A stretch of 25,312 bases of DNA from the IMG/VR virus record IMGVR_UViG_3300036985_008283, positions 1 to 25,312 of that record, one strand, 5' to 3'. The position numbers and the translations under genes are program-made. Each line of letters opens with the position of its first letter. The first letter of the stretch is position 1. The DNA comes from a virus. The notes beneath the pieces are model-generated. The model was not told the origin of the DNA. It saw only the letters and a program-made list of their open reading frames with translations, and searched no databases. Shown here piece by piece: positions 24,801-25,312 of this stretch.

Positions 24801-25312
24801 ACCTTCGTCTCCAAATATGTCATGGGGTCCTGGACAAACATTAAGTGTATATGCACCTGATGATGTTATACAATATATGTTAATTAGCGGTTACACTGCT
24901 TCAACAGGAGCTTTAATTGCGGTTATTACATATTCTCAAAATCCTGGTTATAAAACACAGGCAGGAGTTACTCTTTGTCTTGTAGGAGCACAAGGTTCAA
25001 ATGGTTCTTCAGGAACAAGTGGAAGCTCAGGTTCTTCAGGAACTTCAGGTTCAAACGGAACAGATGGTTCATCAGGAACTAGCGGTTCTTCAGGAACAGA
25101 CGGTTCTTCAGGAACAAGTGGTACAGATGGTTCATCAGGAACTTCGGGTTCTTCAGGAACAGATGGTACTTCAGGTTCATCAGGAACTAGCGGTACAGAT
25201 GGTACTTCAGGTTCTTCAGGAACAAGTGGTACAGATGGTTCATCAGGAACTTCGGGTTCTTCAGGAACAAGCGGAACGGACGGTAGCTCAGGTTCATCAG
25301 GAACTAGCGGTA
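21817..25312 (+). CDS. Giant Gly-X-Y (collagen-like) fibre protein, 3' partial
   Basis: The frame is open from ATG 21817 to the right edge: 1165 residues and no stop. Residues 1-279 are a folded N-terminal region; near 205-237 it contains a beta repeat (VTGGTYDSGTSTLTLNN) of a type I associate with phage fibres. Residues 280-972 are 231 consecutive Gly-X-Y triplets with no break in phase: X is mostly Thr or Ser, Y is Ser, Asp or Asn. Residues 973-1056 are an 84-residue non-repetitive insert with Cys976 and Cys1054 at its two ends. Gly-X-Y resumes at 1057 and runs past the edge. There is no Pro, Lys or Arg in the first triplet run, unlike typical collagens, so a polyglycine-II-like bundle is an alternative to a triple helix. 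Context and architecture suggest a long trimeric tail fibre with a mid-shaft knob; the distal tip would lie outside the window. Confidence 0.85.
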   Translation, partial: MSFNYKNPTSDTFVTSPFSVDRESDSGVNFSVNTVGGYMEVWSLADLNWTIPPGTDGPVNYSGNTIPISFVYAGITNQLNLFNDGISSGRRRLGMLVFVQENQTTYQYTIPNYESLWTLANEDGDVTELEFGYQVLNLEAGGQALMNAWTGSTIEGVSGVTRENARWRVANLNDTAITGGTYFSATTTLDLYDTDGGVVTITGFTGTVTGGTYDSGTSTLTLNNSDGTAVSITGITSGSGSALSVGDGTTTVTSVSGITFSGASVIDDGGGNITVTITGGTSGTSGSSGSSGTSGTDGTSGSSGTSGTDGTSGSSGTSGTDGSSGTSGSSGTDGSSGTSGSDGSSGTSGTDGSSGTSGTDGSSGTSGTDGSSGTSGTDGSSGTSGTDGSSGTSGTDGTSGTDGSSGTSGTDGSSGTSGTDGSSGTSGTDGSSGTSGTDGSSGTSGTDGTSGTDGSSGTSGTDGSSGTSGTSGVSGIDGTSGTNGSSGTSGTNGSSGTSGTDGSSGTSGSSGTSGTDGTSGSSGTSGTDGSSGTSGTDGSSGTSGTDGSSGTSGTDGSSGTSGTSGTDGSSGTSGIDGSSGTSGTSGTDGSSGTSGTDGSSGTSGTDGSSGTSGTDGSSGTSGINGSSGTSGTDGSSGTSGTDGTSGTDGSSGTSGTDGSSGTSGTDGSSGTSGTSGTSGTSGTDGSSGTSGTDGSSGTSGTDGSSGTSGTDGSSGTSGTDGSSGTSGTDGSSGTSGTDGSSGTSGTDGSSGTSGTDGTSGTDGSSGTSGTDGSSGTSGTDGSSGTSGTDGSSGTSGTDGTSGTDGSSGTSGTDGSSGTSGTDGSSGTSGTDGSSGTSGTDGSSGTSGTDGSSGTSGTDGSSGTSGSSGTSGTDGSSGTSGTDGSSGTSGSSGTSGTDGTSGSSGTSGTDGSSGTSGTDGSSGTSGTDGSSGTSGSSGTSGTDGSSGTSGTDGSSGTSGSSGTSGSSGSSGTSALICTPFLAGDYYFQAVAQLYNGPSSPNMSWGPGQTLSVYAPDDVIQYMLISGYTASTGALIAVITYSQNPGYKTQAGVTLCLVGAQGSNGSSGTSGSSGSSGTSGSNGTDGSSGTSGSSGTDGSSGTSGTDGSSGTSGSSGTDGTSGSSGTSGTDGTSGSSGTSGTDGSSGTSGSSGTSGTDGSSGSSGTSG
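22654..24732 (+). repeat. First Gly-X-Y coding repeat (231 triplets)
   Basis: A 2079-base array with a 9-base period encoding GTS, GTD and GSS triplets, with rare GVS, GID, GIN, GTN and GSD. Higher-order copies are visible: 22921-23073 is repeated in tandem at 23074-23226 with few changes, and part recurs from about 23709. A second block type beginning CTGATGGTTCAAGTGGAAC starts at 23891, 24026, 24152 and 24359. All offsets are multiples of nine, so both frame and triplet phase are kept. Confidence 0.92.
24985..25312 (+). repeat. Second Gly-X-Y coding repeat, running off the right edge
   Basis: After the 84-residue insert the 9-base repeat resumes with GAQ GSN GSS and then the same GTS, GTD and GSS units as the first array. 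It is open at the window end, so its full length is unknown. Confidence 0.9.

Noticed and set aside
16963-25312. Host surface-adhesin gene cluster instead of phage genes
   Set aside because: There are no signal peptides, LPXTG or type IX C-terminal sorting domains, and the genes overlap or closely follow gp25/gp6-linked structural genes.

Overview
The window looks like part of the genome of a large, AT-rich tailed phage with a contractile tail, probably infecting a member of the Bacteroidota. The phage call rests on a T4 gp25-like baseplate wedge protein directly followed by a T4 gp6/baseplate-J-like protein, and then about 20 kb of long, beta-rich or low-complexity structural genes, all on the + strand. 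The host call is an inference from three things: SprB-type repeats (the family of the flavobacterial gliding adhesin) in one virion-type protein, a DUF5522-type small Cys protein common in Bacteroidota, and the absence of Shine-Dalgarno sequences before every start.

Layout. Positions 1-164 hold the 3' end of an unrecognised gene. After an AT-rich gap with a hairpin comes a class II (adenosylcobalamin-dependent) ribonucleotide reductase gene (297-2159), then a tiny DUF5522-like gene (2161-2349). The baseplate module starts at 2370 with gp25-like (2370-2840) and gp6-like (2846-4684) genes. A second block (4770-13029) contains a 1570-residue protein with an internal hydrophobic double segment and three further structural proteins, the last with a PKD-like fold. 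Adjacent genes there overlap by 1-14 bases. A third block (13053-19472) has a 302-residue protein, a 1000-residue baseplate/tail protein with a tail-protein-I-like motif, the SprB-repeat protein, and a small protein whose C-terminus has a cysteine every 11-12 residues. Two long fibre-like genes end the window: a protein with a 474-residue Thr/Pro-rich mucin-like stalk (19539-21779), and a protein of more than 1165 residues built on proline-free Gly-X-Y repeats (21817 to beyond the right edge).

How it fits together. The gp25- and gp6-like proteins would form the baseplate wedge core. The large proteins that follow are plausibly further wedge or peripheral baseplate parts. The last four genes look like host-contact or fibre parts with three kinds of repetitive architecture: SprB/Ig-like, Thr/Pro mucin-like, and Gly-X-Y. 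The reductase would supply deoxynucleotides for phage replication and is not part of the virion. A recurrent TATTTAT motif lies in all six intergenic gaps of 20 bases or more and is the best candidate for a phage promoter. No tRNA, CRISPR array, integrase, transposase or minus-strand gene was seen. Function beyond the reductase, gp25, gp6 and the named repeat families is inference from context.
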